Of a DNA stretch of 64,000 nucleotides, positions 1-9,021 are shown in pieces. A program made the position numbers and the translations under genes. Every line of letters begins with the position of its first letter. Position 1 is the first letter of the stretch. Below the pieces are notes generated by a model. It saw nothing but the letters and a program-made list of their open reading frames with translations, made no database searches and was not told where the DNA came from. Source of the DNA: Aestuariivirga sp. (GTDB taxonomy: Bacteria > Pseudomonadota > Alphaproteobacteria > Rhizobiales > Aestuariivirgaceae); NCBI RefSeq assembly GCF_020252395.1, contig NZ_JADCDB010000007.1:1-64000 (forward strand), read 5' to 3'.

Positions 1-62
1 CGGCCAAAAACGCTCATGAACTTCATCATTCGCACAACCCTTCGGGCTTCCGTCCGGCTCAT
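1..62 (-). CDS. Partial transposase-like N-terminus, truncated by window edge
   Basis: ATG at 62 (minus) reads MSRTEARRVVRMMKFMSVFG; adjacent repeats look like an IS end. Confidence 0.35.
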   Translation of the reverse strand, partial: MSRTEARRVVRMMKFMSVFG

Positions 63-139
63 GCTGACCCCCAAAAAAGGGCCAGCCTACCGGACAGATC
101 GTGTGCTACTTAAACCGGTCATATCGTGTGCTACCGACA
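1..139 (-). mobile_element. Probable end of an insertion sequence: start of a transposase-like ORF plus terminal short repeats
   Basis: The minus strand begins TGTCGGTAGCACACGAT and carries two copies of the 12-mer atcgtgtgctac (98-109 and 123-134). A minus-strand ORF starts at 62 and runs off the window edge (MSRTEARRVVRMMKFMSVFGR...), which resembles the N-terminus of some IS transposases. Confidence 0.45.
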
Positions 140-190
140 CATTGCGCTTAGTCGCTTGAACCCGCGAGCTTTTTGCGCATATGTTTGCGC

Positions 191-373
191 ATGGAGCGCG
201 ATAGCCGGGAGATCGTCAAGCGCCTGAAGAGCGAGGGATATGAGCTCGTCAGCATTCGCGGTTCGCACCACAAATTTCGCAAGGACAGCAGGACGATCAT
301 TGTCCCTCACCCCAAGAAGGACCTGCCCCTCGGCACGGCCCGCGCCATTGCCAAGGCAGCGGGGTGGATTTGA
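191..373 (+). CDS. hicA: HicA-family toxin (mRNA interferase)
   Basis: Small dsRBD-like protein with SIRGSHHKFRKD...TIIVPHPKKDLPLGTARAIAKAAGW, a HicA signature; followed directly by HicB. Confidence 0.85.
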   Translation: MERDSREIVKRLKSEGYELVSIRGSHHKFRKDSRTIIVPHPKKDLPLGTARAIAKAAGWI

Positions 374-384
374 AGGAGTTTCGC

Positions 385-777
385 ATGCGCTACTACATCG
401 GCGTTGTTCACAAGGACGAGGATTCGAGCTTCGGCGTGTCGTTTCCCGATGTGCCGGGGGTGTTTTCCGCGGCTGAGGATATGGCGGAGGTGATCCCGCA
501 GGCGGCGGAAGCCCTTGCGCTTTTTTCCGAGGATGAGGCCCTTCCCGCGCCCCGCATCCTCGACGAGGTGCGGCGCGACCCGGGGGTTGCCGAAAGCCTT
601 GCCGCCGGGGCCTTTTTGGTGGCCGTTCCCTTCATTGAAAACGACGCCCGGATCGTCCGCATCAATGTCAGCATGGAGAGCGGCATGGTGAAAGCCATTG
701 ACCAAGCGGCCAACGCCCGTAAGCTCACCCGCTCCGCCTTTCTGGCCCAGGCGGCCAAGCGCGAGATCGAGCGCTGA
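385..777 (+). CDS. hicB: HicB-family antitoxin
   Basis: MRYYIGVVHKDEDSSFGVSFPDVPGVFSAAE N-terminal HicB fold with a helical C-terminus (SAFLAQAAKREIE); immediately downstream of hicA. Confidence 0.85.
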   Translation: MRYYIGVVHKDEDSSFGVSFPDVPGVFSAAEDMAEVIPQAAEALALFSEDEALPAPRILDEVRRDPGVAESLAAGAFLVAVPFIENDARIVRINVSMESGMVKAIDQAANARKLTRSAFLAQAAKREIER

Positions 778-864
778 CTCGAGCGCCATCCGGATGGCTT
801 TGCCTCCCCTGCCCGGCTATGCTACCCCGCCAGACACGACTGGCAGTGACCCCGGATTCGCCTG

Positions 865-1383
865 ATGCCTGACGACTTGATGCGCTATGACCTGCTCGCA
901 CAGAATGCCCTGAAAGGCGTCGTACGCGAGGCCCTGCGCATTGCCGAGACGCAGGGGTTGCCGGGCGAGCACCATTTCTATATCGCCTTCAACACCAGGT
1001 CGCCGGGTGTGGAACTCTCCGAGAAGATCGCCGCGCGCTATCCGCGCGAGATGACCATCGTGCTGCAGCACCAGTATTGGAACCTTAAGGTGCATGACGA
1101 CCGCTTCGAGGTCGAACTCTCCTTCGACAATGTGCCGGAGCACCTGGTGATCCCCTTCGACGCCGTGAAGGGCTTCCTCGACCCCGCGGTGCAGTTCGGC
1201 CTGCAGTTCGAAACCCAGGCAGCACCCCGTCCGCGCGAGGTGGAGCAGCCTAAGCCCGCCACGGCCAAGGCCGAGCCGCAGCCTGCCCCGGCAATCCCCT
1301 CCGCCCATGGCGAAGCAGGCGAAGAGCAGGCGCAGGACGAGGCCGCCAAAGTCGTGTCGCTCGACCAGTTCCGCAAGAAGTGA
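865..1383 (+). CDS. sspB: SspB-family ClpXP adaptor (alphaproteobacterial type)
   Basis: MRYDLLAQNALKGVVREALRIAETQGLPGEHHFYIAFNTRSPGVELSEKIAARYPREMTIVLQHQYWNL is characteristic. Confidence 0.85.
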   Translation: MPDDLMRYDLLAQNALKGVVREALRIAETQGLPGEHHFYIAFNTRSPGVELSEKIAARYPREMTIVLQHQYWNLKVHDDRFEVELSFDNVPEHLVIPFDAVKGFLDPAVQFGLQFETQAAPRPREVEQPKPATAKAEPQPAPAIPSAHGEAGEEQAQDEAAKVVSLDQFRKK

Positions 1384-1385
1384 GA

Positions 1386-2342
1386 ATGCTGATGAAACGA
1401 CCCCTCCTCATTGCCACTGCTTTGCTTGCCGCGGGGCTTGGCATCATCGGCGCGGCGTGGTCGCAATCCGTTGTGGACATGCGGGCTCTGGCAGCGCTGT
1501 CCGACGCCGAGCTGATGAAACTTCCGGCCAAGAAGCTGTTCTCCAGCTTCACCACGCCCGCCGCCTCCATGAAATCCCGCCCCATCGGCTTTTATGCCAA
1601 GGGCTGCCAGGCAGGTGCTGTGGCGCTGCCCATCGACGGGCCGGCCTGGCAGGTGATCCGCCTGTCGCGCAACCGCAACTGGGGCCAGCCGGTGCTCGTC
1701 GATGTGATCGAGCGCCTCGCGACCGAGGCCAAGGCCAAGGACGGCTGGAACGGGCTGCTCGTCGCCGACATGTCCATGCCGCGCGGCGGGCCTATGCCGT
1801 CCGGCCATGCCAGCCACCAGATCGGACTCGATGCCGACATCTGGTTCAAACCCATGCCTGATCGCCGCATGACCGCGAAGGAGCGTGAAAACATCAAGCC
1901 CGAGGTGGTGGCGCCGACGCGCCATGGCCTCGATAAGTCGCTGTGGACGGAGGCCCATGCGCGGCTCCTTAAACGCACCGCCTCTTACCCCGAGGTGGAA
2001 CGCATTTTCGTCAACCCGCCGATCAAGGCGGAGCTGTGCAAATGGGCCACGGGCGACCGCTCTTGGCTTGCCAAGGTGCGCCCCTATTTCAATCACAACT
2101 ACCACTTCCACATCCGCCTCAGGTGTCCGGCGGGCGCCAACAATTGCAAGCCCCAGCCATCGGTGCGGCCGGCGGATGGCACCGGATGCGGCAAGGAACT
2201 CGCCTATTGGATGGGCAACGGCCCGTGGAAAAGCGAGAAGAAGCCCCCGGAGAAGAAGCCGCCGAAACCCGTGAAGCCCCCGCCGCCCTTGACTCTCGCA
2301 TCGCTTCCTGCTGAATGCCGCGCCGTCGTGACAGCCGAATAG
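1386..2342 (+). CDS. mepA: Penicillin-insensitive murein endopeptidase (MepA family)
   Basis: Signal peptide, RNRNWGQP, MPRGGPMPSGHASHQIGLDADIWF and HNYHFHIRLRCP motifs. An in-frame GTG at 1380 overlaps the sspB stop. Confidence 0.88.
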   Translation: MLMKRPLLIATALLAAGLGIIGAAWSQSVVDMRALAALSDAELMKLPAKKLFSSFTTPAASMKSRPIGFYAKGCQAGAVALPIDGPAWQVIRLSRNRNWGQPVLVDVIERLATEAKAKDGWNGLLVADMSMPRGGPMPSGHASHQIGLDADIWFKPMPDRRMTAKERENIKPEVVAPTRHGLDKSLWTEAHARLLKRTASYPEVERIFVNPPIKAELCKWATGDRSWLAKVRPYFNHNYHFHIRLRCPAGANNCKPQPSVRPADGTGCGKELAYWMGNGPWKSEKKPPEKKPPKPVKPPPPLTLASLPAECRAVVTAE

Positions 2343-2384
2343 ACGGACGGTTGCAAACAGGGGCCAGCGCCGGTGGGCGCATCC

Positions 2385-4271
2385 ATGAATAACACCGAAG
2401 CGCAGCATAACGGCGCCGGCAAGGCCTCCCTCAAGCTTGCCTATGCCTCGATCGGCGTGGTTTTCGGCGACATCGGAACGAGCCCGCTCTATGCCATGCG
2501 CGAAGCGCTGCACCCGGTCGTCGCCTCGGGCGCGGACCTGCGCGAGGCGGTGCTCGGCGTCGCCTCGCTGCTGCTGTGGGCGCTGATCCTCATCGTCACC
2601 GTCAAATACGTGTTCTTCCTGATGCGCGCCGACAACAAGGGCGAAGGCGGCATCCTGTCGCTCGTCGTGCTGGTCGAGAGCCTGCTCAACCGGAAGGGCG
2701 GCTTCGTGCTGTCGCTCGGCATCATCGGCGCGGCCTTTTTCTTCGGCGATGCGATGATCACGCCGGCCATGTCGGTGTTGTCCGCCGTCGAGGGCCTCAA
2801 GGTGGTGAACCACCATTTCGAGCCCTATGTGGTGCCGCTGACCCTGGCCATCCTGATCTCGCTGTTCCTGTTCCAGTACAAGGGCACGGCCGGTGTCGCC
2901 CGGCTCTTCGCGCCGATCACCATGATATGGTTCGCGACACTCGGCGTCATGGGCCTGTTCCACATCTCGGACGATCTCGGGATATTCAACGCCTTCAACC
3001 CGATGCATGGCGTCGGCATGCTGATTGACCGGCCGGGCATGGCGCTGCTGGTGTTCGGCGGCGTGTTTCTGGCCGTCACCGGCGGCGAGGCGCTCTATGC
3101 CGACATGGGCCATTTCGGCGCGAAGCCCATCCGCATGGCCTGGCTTGCCGTGGTGTTCCCCGGCCTCGTCCTCAACTATCTGGGCCAGGGGGCCTTCATC
3201 ATCTCGCACCCGGAGGCGGTGACCAACCCTTTCTTTCTCATGGTCCAGGGCTGGATGGTGATCCCGCTGGTGCTGCTCGCCACCGCGGTGACGGTGATCG
3301 CCTCCCAGGCCGTCATCACCGGCGCCTTCTCCATCGCCCAGCAGGCGATGTCGCTTGGCCTGTTTCCGCGCATGGGCATCACGCATACGAGCGAGACCGA
3401 ACAGGGCCAGATCTATGTGGGCCAGATCAACTGGATGATTCTCGCCGGCGTCGTCATCCTTGTGCTGGTCTTCCAGTCGTCTTCCAACCTCGCCTCGGCC
3501 TATGGCATCGCGGTCAACACCTCGATGCTGGTGGATTCGGTCTTGGCCTGCATCTTCTTCTGGAAGTCGCGCAACCTGCCGCCCTTCATCGTGCTGCCGA
3601 TCCTCGCCGTGATCTTCGTCATCGAGGCGACCTTCCTTGCCGCCAATGGGTTGAAGCTCGCCAATGGCGGCTATGTGCCGGTGCTGATGGGCGCCACCAT
3701 CATTCTCCTGATGATGACCTGGATGCGCGGCCGCCGGGCGCTGACCGACAAGCTGAAGAAGGAGTCGGTCGAGCTGATCCCGTTGCTCGAAAGCCTCGAG
3801 CGCCGGCAGCCGACGCGCGTCGCGGGTGCTGCCGTGTTCCTGCAGACCGATCCGCTCTATGCGCCCTCCGCGCTGATGCACAACCTCAAGCACAATCGCG
3901 TGCTGCATGACCGCCTCGTCTTCATCACGGCGGAGACGACGAGCCAGCCGCGGCTTGAAGGCGAGGACCGCGTGGCGGTGAAGCAGCTGCCGCTGGGCGC
4001 CTGGCTGGTCGAGGCGCGCTTCGGCTACATGGAGCAGCCGGACGTGCCCAAGGCGCTCAAGGCCTGCGCCGAATTCGGCCTCGAGATCGACCCGCGCCAT
4101 GCGTCATATTTCCTTGGCCGAAGGGTCATACGCATGTCGGCCAGGTCGTCGCTGCCGTTCTGGCAGCAGCGGCTGTTCATCATGATGGCGAACCAGTCGT
4201 CCCGCGCCATCGAGTTCTTCCGCATTCCGCCCGACCGCGTGGTCGAACTCGGCATGCAGATGAGCGTCTGA
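2385..4271 (+). CDS. kup: Kup-family potassium uptake transporter
   Basis: ASIGVVFGDIGTSPLYAMREAL, GEGGILSLVVLVE and GDAMITPAMSVLSAVEGL. Confidence 0.95.
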   Translation: MNNTEAQHNGAGKASLKLAYASIGVVFGDIGTSPLYAMREALHPVVASGADLREAVLGVASLLLWALILIVTVKYVFFLMRADNKGEGGILSLVVLVESLLNRKGGFVLSLGIIGAAFFFGDAMITPAMSVLSAVEGLKVVNHHFEPYVVPLTLAILISLFLFQYKGTAGVARLFAPITMIWFATLGVMGLFHISDDLGIFNAFNPMHGVGMLIDRPGMALLVFGGVFLAVTGGEALYADMGHFGAKPIRMAWLAVVFPGLVLNYLGQGAFIISHPEAVTNPFFLMVQGWMVIPLVLLATAVTVIASQAVITGAFSIAQQAMSLGLFPRMGITHTSETEQGQIYVGQINWMILAGVVILVLVFQSSSNLASAYGIAVNTSMLVDSVLACIFFWKSRNLPPFIVLPILAVIFVIEATFLAANGLKLANGGYVPVLMGATIILLMMTWMRGRRALTDKLKKESVELIPLLESLERRQPTRVAGAAVFLQTDPLYAPSALMHNLKHNRVLHDRLVFITAETTSQPRLEGEDRVAVKQLPLGAWLVEARFGYMEQPDVPKALKACAEFGLEIDPRHASYFLGRRVIRMSARSSLPFWQQRLFIMMANQSSRAIEFFRIPPDRVVELGMQMSV

Positions 4272-4293
4272 CCTTCAGCACAGGATTTCCGAG

Positions 4294-5226
4294 ATGGCCC
4301 TCCTCGCCCCGTTCTCCGCTCCAGGCCGCTTCTGGCGCGGCAATCTGCACACGCATTCGAACCTGTCGGACGGCGCGCTGGAGCCGAAGCAGGTGGTCGA
4401 TGCCTATAAGGGCGCGGGCTATGACTTCATGCAGCTCTCCGAGCACTTCATCGACCAGTTCGGCTTCCCGATCGCCGATACCCGCGGCTTCCGCTCCAAC
4501 AGCTTCACCACGCTGCTTGGCGTCGAACTCCATGCGCCGGAAACCCAGGTGGGCGAACTCTGGCACATCGTGGCCGCGGGCCTGCCGCTCGACTTCTCCC
4601 GCAACCTCGCGGGCGAGACGGGCGCCCAGCTGGCACGCCGCGCGCGCGAGGCCGGCGCCTTCATCGGCATCGCGCATCCCGCCTGGTCGCAGCTCACCAT
4701 CGAGGACGGCCGCGCCATCGACGCGGCGCATGCAGTCGAGATCTACAATCACGGTTGTGCGGTGGAGAATGACCGCGGCGATGGCTGGTACTTGGCCGAC
4801 CAGCTCTTCACCGAGGGCCACCGCCTTACCGCCTTCGCCACCGATGACGCGCATTTCAAGGGGCCCGACTATTTCGGCGGCTGGGTGCACGTGAAGGCCG
4901 GGAGCCTCGACCCCGACGCGCTGCTCGAGAGCCTGAAGAAAGGCCTCTATTATTCCAGCATGGGGCCGCAGCTTCACGCCATCGAAATGAACGGCAAGGA
5001 GATCTCGATCTCCTGCTCGCCGGTCGACACCATCACGGTGGTCTGCGGCACCTCGCGCAGTGCGGTGCGCATGGGCAAGGCCATCACCGAGGCGAGCTTC
5101 GACCTCGCCAAGCTCGAAAAGGGCTGGCTCCTCAGGAAGACGAGCCCGTGGTTCCGCGTCACCGTCATCGACGGCGCAGGCAAGCGGGCATGGAGCAATC
5201 CGATCTGGTGGGACGAACTCGGCTAG
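4294..5226 (+). CDS. PHP-domain metal-dependent phosphoesterase
   Basis: GNLHTHSNLSDGALEPKQVVDAYKGAGYDFMQLSEH and TAFATDDAHF motifs. Confidence 0.75.
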   Translation: MALLAPFSAPGRFWRGNLHTHSNLSDGALEPKQVVDAYKGAGYDFMQLSEHFIDQFGFPIADTRGFRSNSFTTLLGVELHAPETQVGELWHIVAAGLPLDFSRNLAGETGAQLARRAREAGAFIGIAHPAWSQLTIEDGRAIDAAHAVEIYNHGCAVENDRGDGWYLADQLFTEGHRLTAFATDDAHFKGPDYFGGWVHVKAGSLDPDALLESLKKGLYYSSMGPQLHAIEMNGKEISISCSPVDTITVVCGTSRSAVRMGKAITEASFDLAKLEKGWLLRKTSPWFRVTVIDGAGKRAWSNPIWWDELG

Positions 5227-5600
5227 GCCGAGGCGGCGGGTATCTCCGCCACGTCATACCAGACCGGAATCCCGCGCGCCTTGGCAATGCGGACATCATT
5301 GTCGGCGCCCGTGGAGGGGCCCGGCAGGCGCAAGACGCCGTCACACTTGGCGAGCAGCCGGTGGGCCGTCGGGTGCATCACGCGGTCATAGGCCGGGCTT
5401 CCCGGAGCGCCGCCGCCAGCCCCCCGCAGAATGGGCAACGCCGCCCACTCCCCGATCATGGGAACGTGACCCTTGTCGAAGATCGGCAAGGCCGCTGCTT
5501 CGAGCCGCGCAAGGTTCTGGGCCATCAATTCCGGATCATCGCCAGTCCCGGAGCGATAGGGACCGGCAATCAGGATCATGAGGCTGTTCGACATTGCCAT
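5223..5600 (-). CDS. DUF4406 / nucleoside 2-deoxyribosyltransferase-like protein
   Basis: MILIAGPYRSGTGD...CDGVLRLPGPSTGADNDVRIAKARGIPVW resembles the nucleoside deoxyribosyltransferase-like fold. Confidence 0.6.
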   Translation of the reverse strand: MAMSNSLMILIAGPYRSGTGDDPELMAQNLARLEAAALPIFDKGHVPMIGEWAALPILRGAGGGAPGSPAYDRVMHPTAHRLLAKCDGVLRLPGPSTGADNDVRIAKARGIPVWYDVAEIPAASA

Positions 5601-5610
5601 TTTCCTTCCA

Positions 5611-5650
5611 ATTCATGCAGTTTCGTGTAATATCATGCAGTATCATGCAA
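5611..5650. promoter_or_regulatory. Four tandem 10-bp repeats, candidate DeoR-family operator
   Basis: attcatgcag / tttcgtgtaa / tatcatgcag / tatcatgcaa, exactly 10-bp spaced, in the divergent intergenic region. Confidence 0.55.
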
Positions 5651-5676
5651 CACACACCGGACCTGAGCAAGCGCAG

Positions 5677-6420
5677 ATGTTGACCGCCGCCCGCAAGGCA
5701 CTGCTGCTCGACCGGCTGGGCCGGGACGGAACGCTGTCCGTGACCCCGCTGGCCGCCGAGCTGAACGTTTCGGAGGACACGCTGCGCCGAGATCTCCGCG
5801 ACCTTGCATCCGAAGGCCTGCTGGTTCGCGTGCACGGGGGTGCGGTACCGTCCTCCCCCACCCATCGCCCGGTGGCCGCGCGACGCGGCATGCACGATGC
5901 GGAAAAGCAGAGGCTGGCGCGCGCGGCCGCGGGCCTCATCGAGAATGGCAGCGTGGTCATCGTCGATGGCGGAACGACACATCTTCACCTTGCTGCCGCC
6001 GTGCCGCGCGGTCAGCCGTTCACGCTGGTCACCCATAGCCCTGCCGTGGCCTCCAGCTTCGAGCATCATGACAATGTGGACATCATCCTGATCGGCGGCC
6101 GCATCTTCCGCCATTCCATGGTGGCGCTGGGCACGGAGACAGCGCAGGCCTTCAGCCGCATCCGGGCAGACCTGTGCCTGCTGGGCGTAACCGGCATTCA
6201 CCCCGAACTCGGGCTCACCACCGGCGATGCCGAAGAAGCGGCGCTGAAGTGCTTCATGGCGGGCGCAGCAGCAGAAACAGTGGTTGCCGTAACCCCCGAC
6301 AAGATGGGCCGCGCCAACCCGTGGTGCATCATGCCGCTCGAGCGAGTTGCAATATTGATCACCACGGAGGACCGCCCGGGCTGGTTGCCAAGCGGGGTGT
6401 CGCATCTCTTCGCGGCATGA
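5677..6420 (+). CDS. DeoR/GlpR-family transcriptional regulator
   Basis: N-terminal HTH (RLGRDGTLSVTPLAAELNVSEDTLRRDLRDLASEGLLVRVHGGAV) plus DeoR C-terminal sensor domain (VVIVDGGTTHLHLA). Start chosen downstream of the repeats; the ORF is open from 5578. Confidence 0.88.
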   Translation: MLTAARKALLLDRLGRDGTLSVTPLAAELNVSEDTLRRDLRDLASEGLLVRVHGGAVPSSPTHRPVAARRGMHDAEKQRLARAAAGLIENGSVVIVDGGTTHLHLAAAVPRGQPFTLVTHSPAVASSFEHHDNVDIILIGGRIFRHSMVALGTETAQAFSRIRADLCLLGVTGIHPELGLTTGDAEEAALKCFMAGAAAETVVAVTPDKMGRANPWCIMPLERVAILITTEDRPGWLPSGVSHLFAA

Positions 6421-6592
6421 CATGACAGCGGCGATGATCTGTCATGCGGCGGAGCCGCAGGCGCCCCAAGGCCCTTGCTGCCGGCGTGCCTGCTACTAAG
6501 CTGATCGCATGACCGGAAGTGGGGCAACATGGCAGGCCTTCCATCCTCTTCAAGGATCTTCAACCGCGCAGACCGCACGGCCATCGTGACCG

Positions 6593-7792
6593 ATGGCGCG
6601 CTCTGACGCCTTGCCGCTCTGGATCGTCATCTGCGGGTTGGGGCTCACCCAGATCATTGGCTGGGGCACCACCTATTACATGCTGGGCGCCCTGTCGCAG
6701 GACATTGCGCAGTCGACCGGCTGGTCCGGCACGCTGATCTTCGGCGCCTTCTCCGCCGCATTGTTGCTGAGCGGGCTGATCTCGCGCAGTGGCGGGCGGC
6801 TGACCGACCGCATCGGCGGCAGGCGCGTGATGATCGCGGGCTCGCTCTGCGCCGTGGCGGGGCTGACGGTGATGGGGCTGTTTCCGCATCCTGTGACCTA
6901 TGTGGCGGGCTGGCTGCTGCTGGGCCTTGCCATGCGCTTTGCCACCTATGATGCGGCCTTTGCGAGCCTGACGCAGATCGCCGGCCAGGGCGCGCGCCGC
7001 GCCATCTCCTATCTCACGCTGTTCGGTGGGCTGGCCTCCACCGTGTTCTGGCCGGTGAGCCATTACCTGGCGCTCAACATCGGCTGGTCGCACACGCTGC
7101 TCGCCTACGCCGCGCTGAACCTCTTGGTCTGCCTACCCATCCACTGGGCGGTGCTGCACGGGGCAAAGGGTGACCGCGTGACGGAGCGCGTGGCCGACAC
7201 TGCGCAGTCGGTGCATGTGACCGGCCGCGGACGGCTGGTGGCGATCACGCTGTTTGCCAGCGCCGTTGCGCTCAACGGGCTCGTCTTCTCGTCGATCTCT
7301 GCCCATGTGGTGCCGCTGTTCCAGGGGCTGGGCTTTGCCGGCGACGAGGCGGTGTTCATGGCGGCCCTGATCGGGCCCTCGCAGGTCGCAAGCCGCCTGG
7401 GCGAAATCCTGATGGGCCGGCGGCTGACGCCAATGCACCTCGGTCTTATCGCCTTCGGGCTGCTGCCCGTGGCGGTCGCTCTCTTCGCGCTGATGGGCTT
7501 CTCGTGGCCCGCGGCCATCGTCTTCGCGGTGCTCTATGGCGCATCGAACGGGCTCGTCACCATCGCCAAGGGGGCGGTGCCGCTGATGCTGTTCGGCGCC
7601 AAAGGCTATGGCGAGGTGCTGGGCGTGATCTCGGCTCCCAATCTGATCGTCAATGCGGTGGCCCCCCTGCTCTTCGCGCTGCTGCTCGGCGTTGTTTCGG
7701 CGCAGGCCTCGCTGCTGATCGCGGGCGGTGCGGCGCTCGCCTCAACGCTCTTCATGCTGTGGCTGGCGCGGCTTCACCCACAGCAGACCTAG
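6593..7792 (+). CDS. MFS transporter
   Basis: About 12 hydrophobic segments, MFS-like SRSGGRLTDRIGGRRVM loop. Confidence 0.85.
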   Translation: MARSDALPLWIVICGLGLTQIIGWGTTYYMLGALSQDIAQSTGWSGTLIFGAFSAALLLSGLISRSGGRLTDRIGGRRVMIAGSLCAVAGLTVMGLFPHPVTYVAGWLLLGLAMRFATYDAAFASLTQIAGQGARRAISYLTLFGGLASTVFWPVSHYLALNIGWSHTLLAYAALNLLVCLPIHWAVLHGAKGDRVTERVADTAQSVHVTGRGRLVAITLFASAVALNGLVFSSISAHVVPLFQGLGFAGDEAVFMAALIGPSQVASRLGEILMGRRLTPMHLGLIAFGLLPVAVALFALMGFSWPAAIVFAVLYGASNGLVTIAKGAVPLMLFGAKGYGEVLGVISAPNLIVNAVAPLLFALLLGVVSAQASLLIAGGAALASTLFMLWLARLHPQQT

Positions 7793-8929
7793 CAGCGTGA
7801 GGATGGCGAAGCCGCCGCCGGCGAGGAAGGTGGCGGCGGGGCCATAACCATCCCAGAGCAGGCCGGCGAGGACGCTGCCCGAAAGCAGCGCCAGCCCGCT
7901 CGCGAGATTGAACATGCCGAAGGCCGTGCCGCGCAGCGCCTTGGGCGCGGTGTCGGCCACCATGGCGGAAAACCCGCCCTGGGTGAGGCCCATGTGCAGG
8001 CCCCACAGCGCCACGCCGATCATCATGGACGTGATGGAGTGCGCGAAGGCCAGCACGAGGTCGGCGGCGACGAGCACGAGGAGGCCCGCCACCAGCAGAC
8101 CGGCACGGCCGACGCGGTCGGAGAGCACGCCCGCCGGATAGGACGACAGCGAATAGACAACACTCATCACCACCATCACCAGCGGCGCCCAGGCATTGGA
8201 GAGGCCCGTGTCGGACGCCTTGAGCACGAGGAACGCCTCCGAGAAGCGGGCCAGCATCATCACCGCCCCCACCGCCGTCACCTCCCAGAAGGCGCGGCCG
8301 AGGGACGAGGCGGTGCGCAGGTTGAAGCCGGGCTTCTTCTCGCCCTGCTCGCAGTGCGGGGCTTCCTCGACGCCGAAGGCGAGGAAGGCCACCGCGATGA
8401 ACGCCGGGATGCAGGCCACCCACATGACGCTGCGCAGGTCGAACATCAGCACTGACATGAGCAGGATGGCGATGAGCGGCCCCGCGAAGGCGCCCACCGT
8501 GTCGAGTGACTGGCGGAGCCCGAAGGCGGCGCCGCGCAGCTGTGGCGGCGCGATGTCGGCCACCAGCGCATCGCGCGGGGCGCCGCGGATGCCCTTGCCC
8601 ACCCGGTCGATGAACCGGGCGCCGAAAACCTGCTCGACCGAGCCGGCGAGCGGGAACAGCGGCTTCACCACAGCGGCCAGTCCATAGCCCAGCAGCGCCA
8701 GGCCCTTGCGGCTGCCCCAGCGGTCGCTCAACACGCCCGAGAACAGCTTGGAGACCTGCGCGGTCGCCTCGGCGATGCCCTCCAGCAGGCCCAGCAGGGC
8801 GGCGGACGCGCCCAGCGTTCCCACCACGAAAAGCGGCAGGATGGCGTGGATCATCTCGGAGGACACATCCATGAAAAGGCTGACGAAGCCCAGCATCCAG
8901 ATGCCGCGGGGCAGGTTCTTCGGCCACAT
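7742..8929 (-). CDS. MFS transporter
   Basis: [52 protein letters not shown]. Confidence 0.88.
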   Translation of the reverse strand: MWPKNLPRGIWMLGFVSLFMDVSSEMIHAILPLFVVGTLGASAALLGLLEGIAEATAQVSKLFSGVLSDRWGSRKGLALLGYGLAAVVKPLFPLAGSVEQVFGARFIDRVGKGIRGAPRDALVADIAPPQLRGAAFGLRQSLDTVGAFAGPLIAILLMSVLMFDLRSVMWVACIPAFIAVAFLAFGVEEAPHCEQGEKKPGFNLRTASSLGRAFWEVTAVGAVMMLARFSEAFLVLKASDTGLSNAWAPLVMVVMSVVYSLSSYPAGVLSDRVGRAGLLVAGLLVLVAADLVLAFAHSITSMMIGVALWGLHMGLTQGGFSAMVADTAPKALRGTAFGMFNLASGLALLSGSVLAGLLWDGYGPAATFLAGGGFAILTLLGLLWVKPRQPQHEER

Positions 8930-9021
8930 CGGGTCAACTTCCGTCTGACTGGCGGGATGGGGTTCGAAGTGATAATCAGCCCCCCGAAACCTTTCCGCAA
9001 TACCGGGATTTCGAGGACGTC

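Noticed and set aside
1038-4100. 1020-aa minus ORF opposite sspB, mepA and kup
   Set aside because: His/Arg/Asp-rich shadow frame typical of GC-rich antisense; the plus strand has recognisable families across the whole span.
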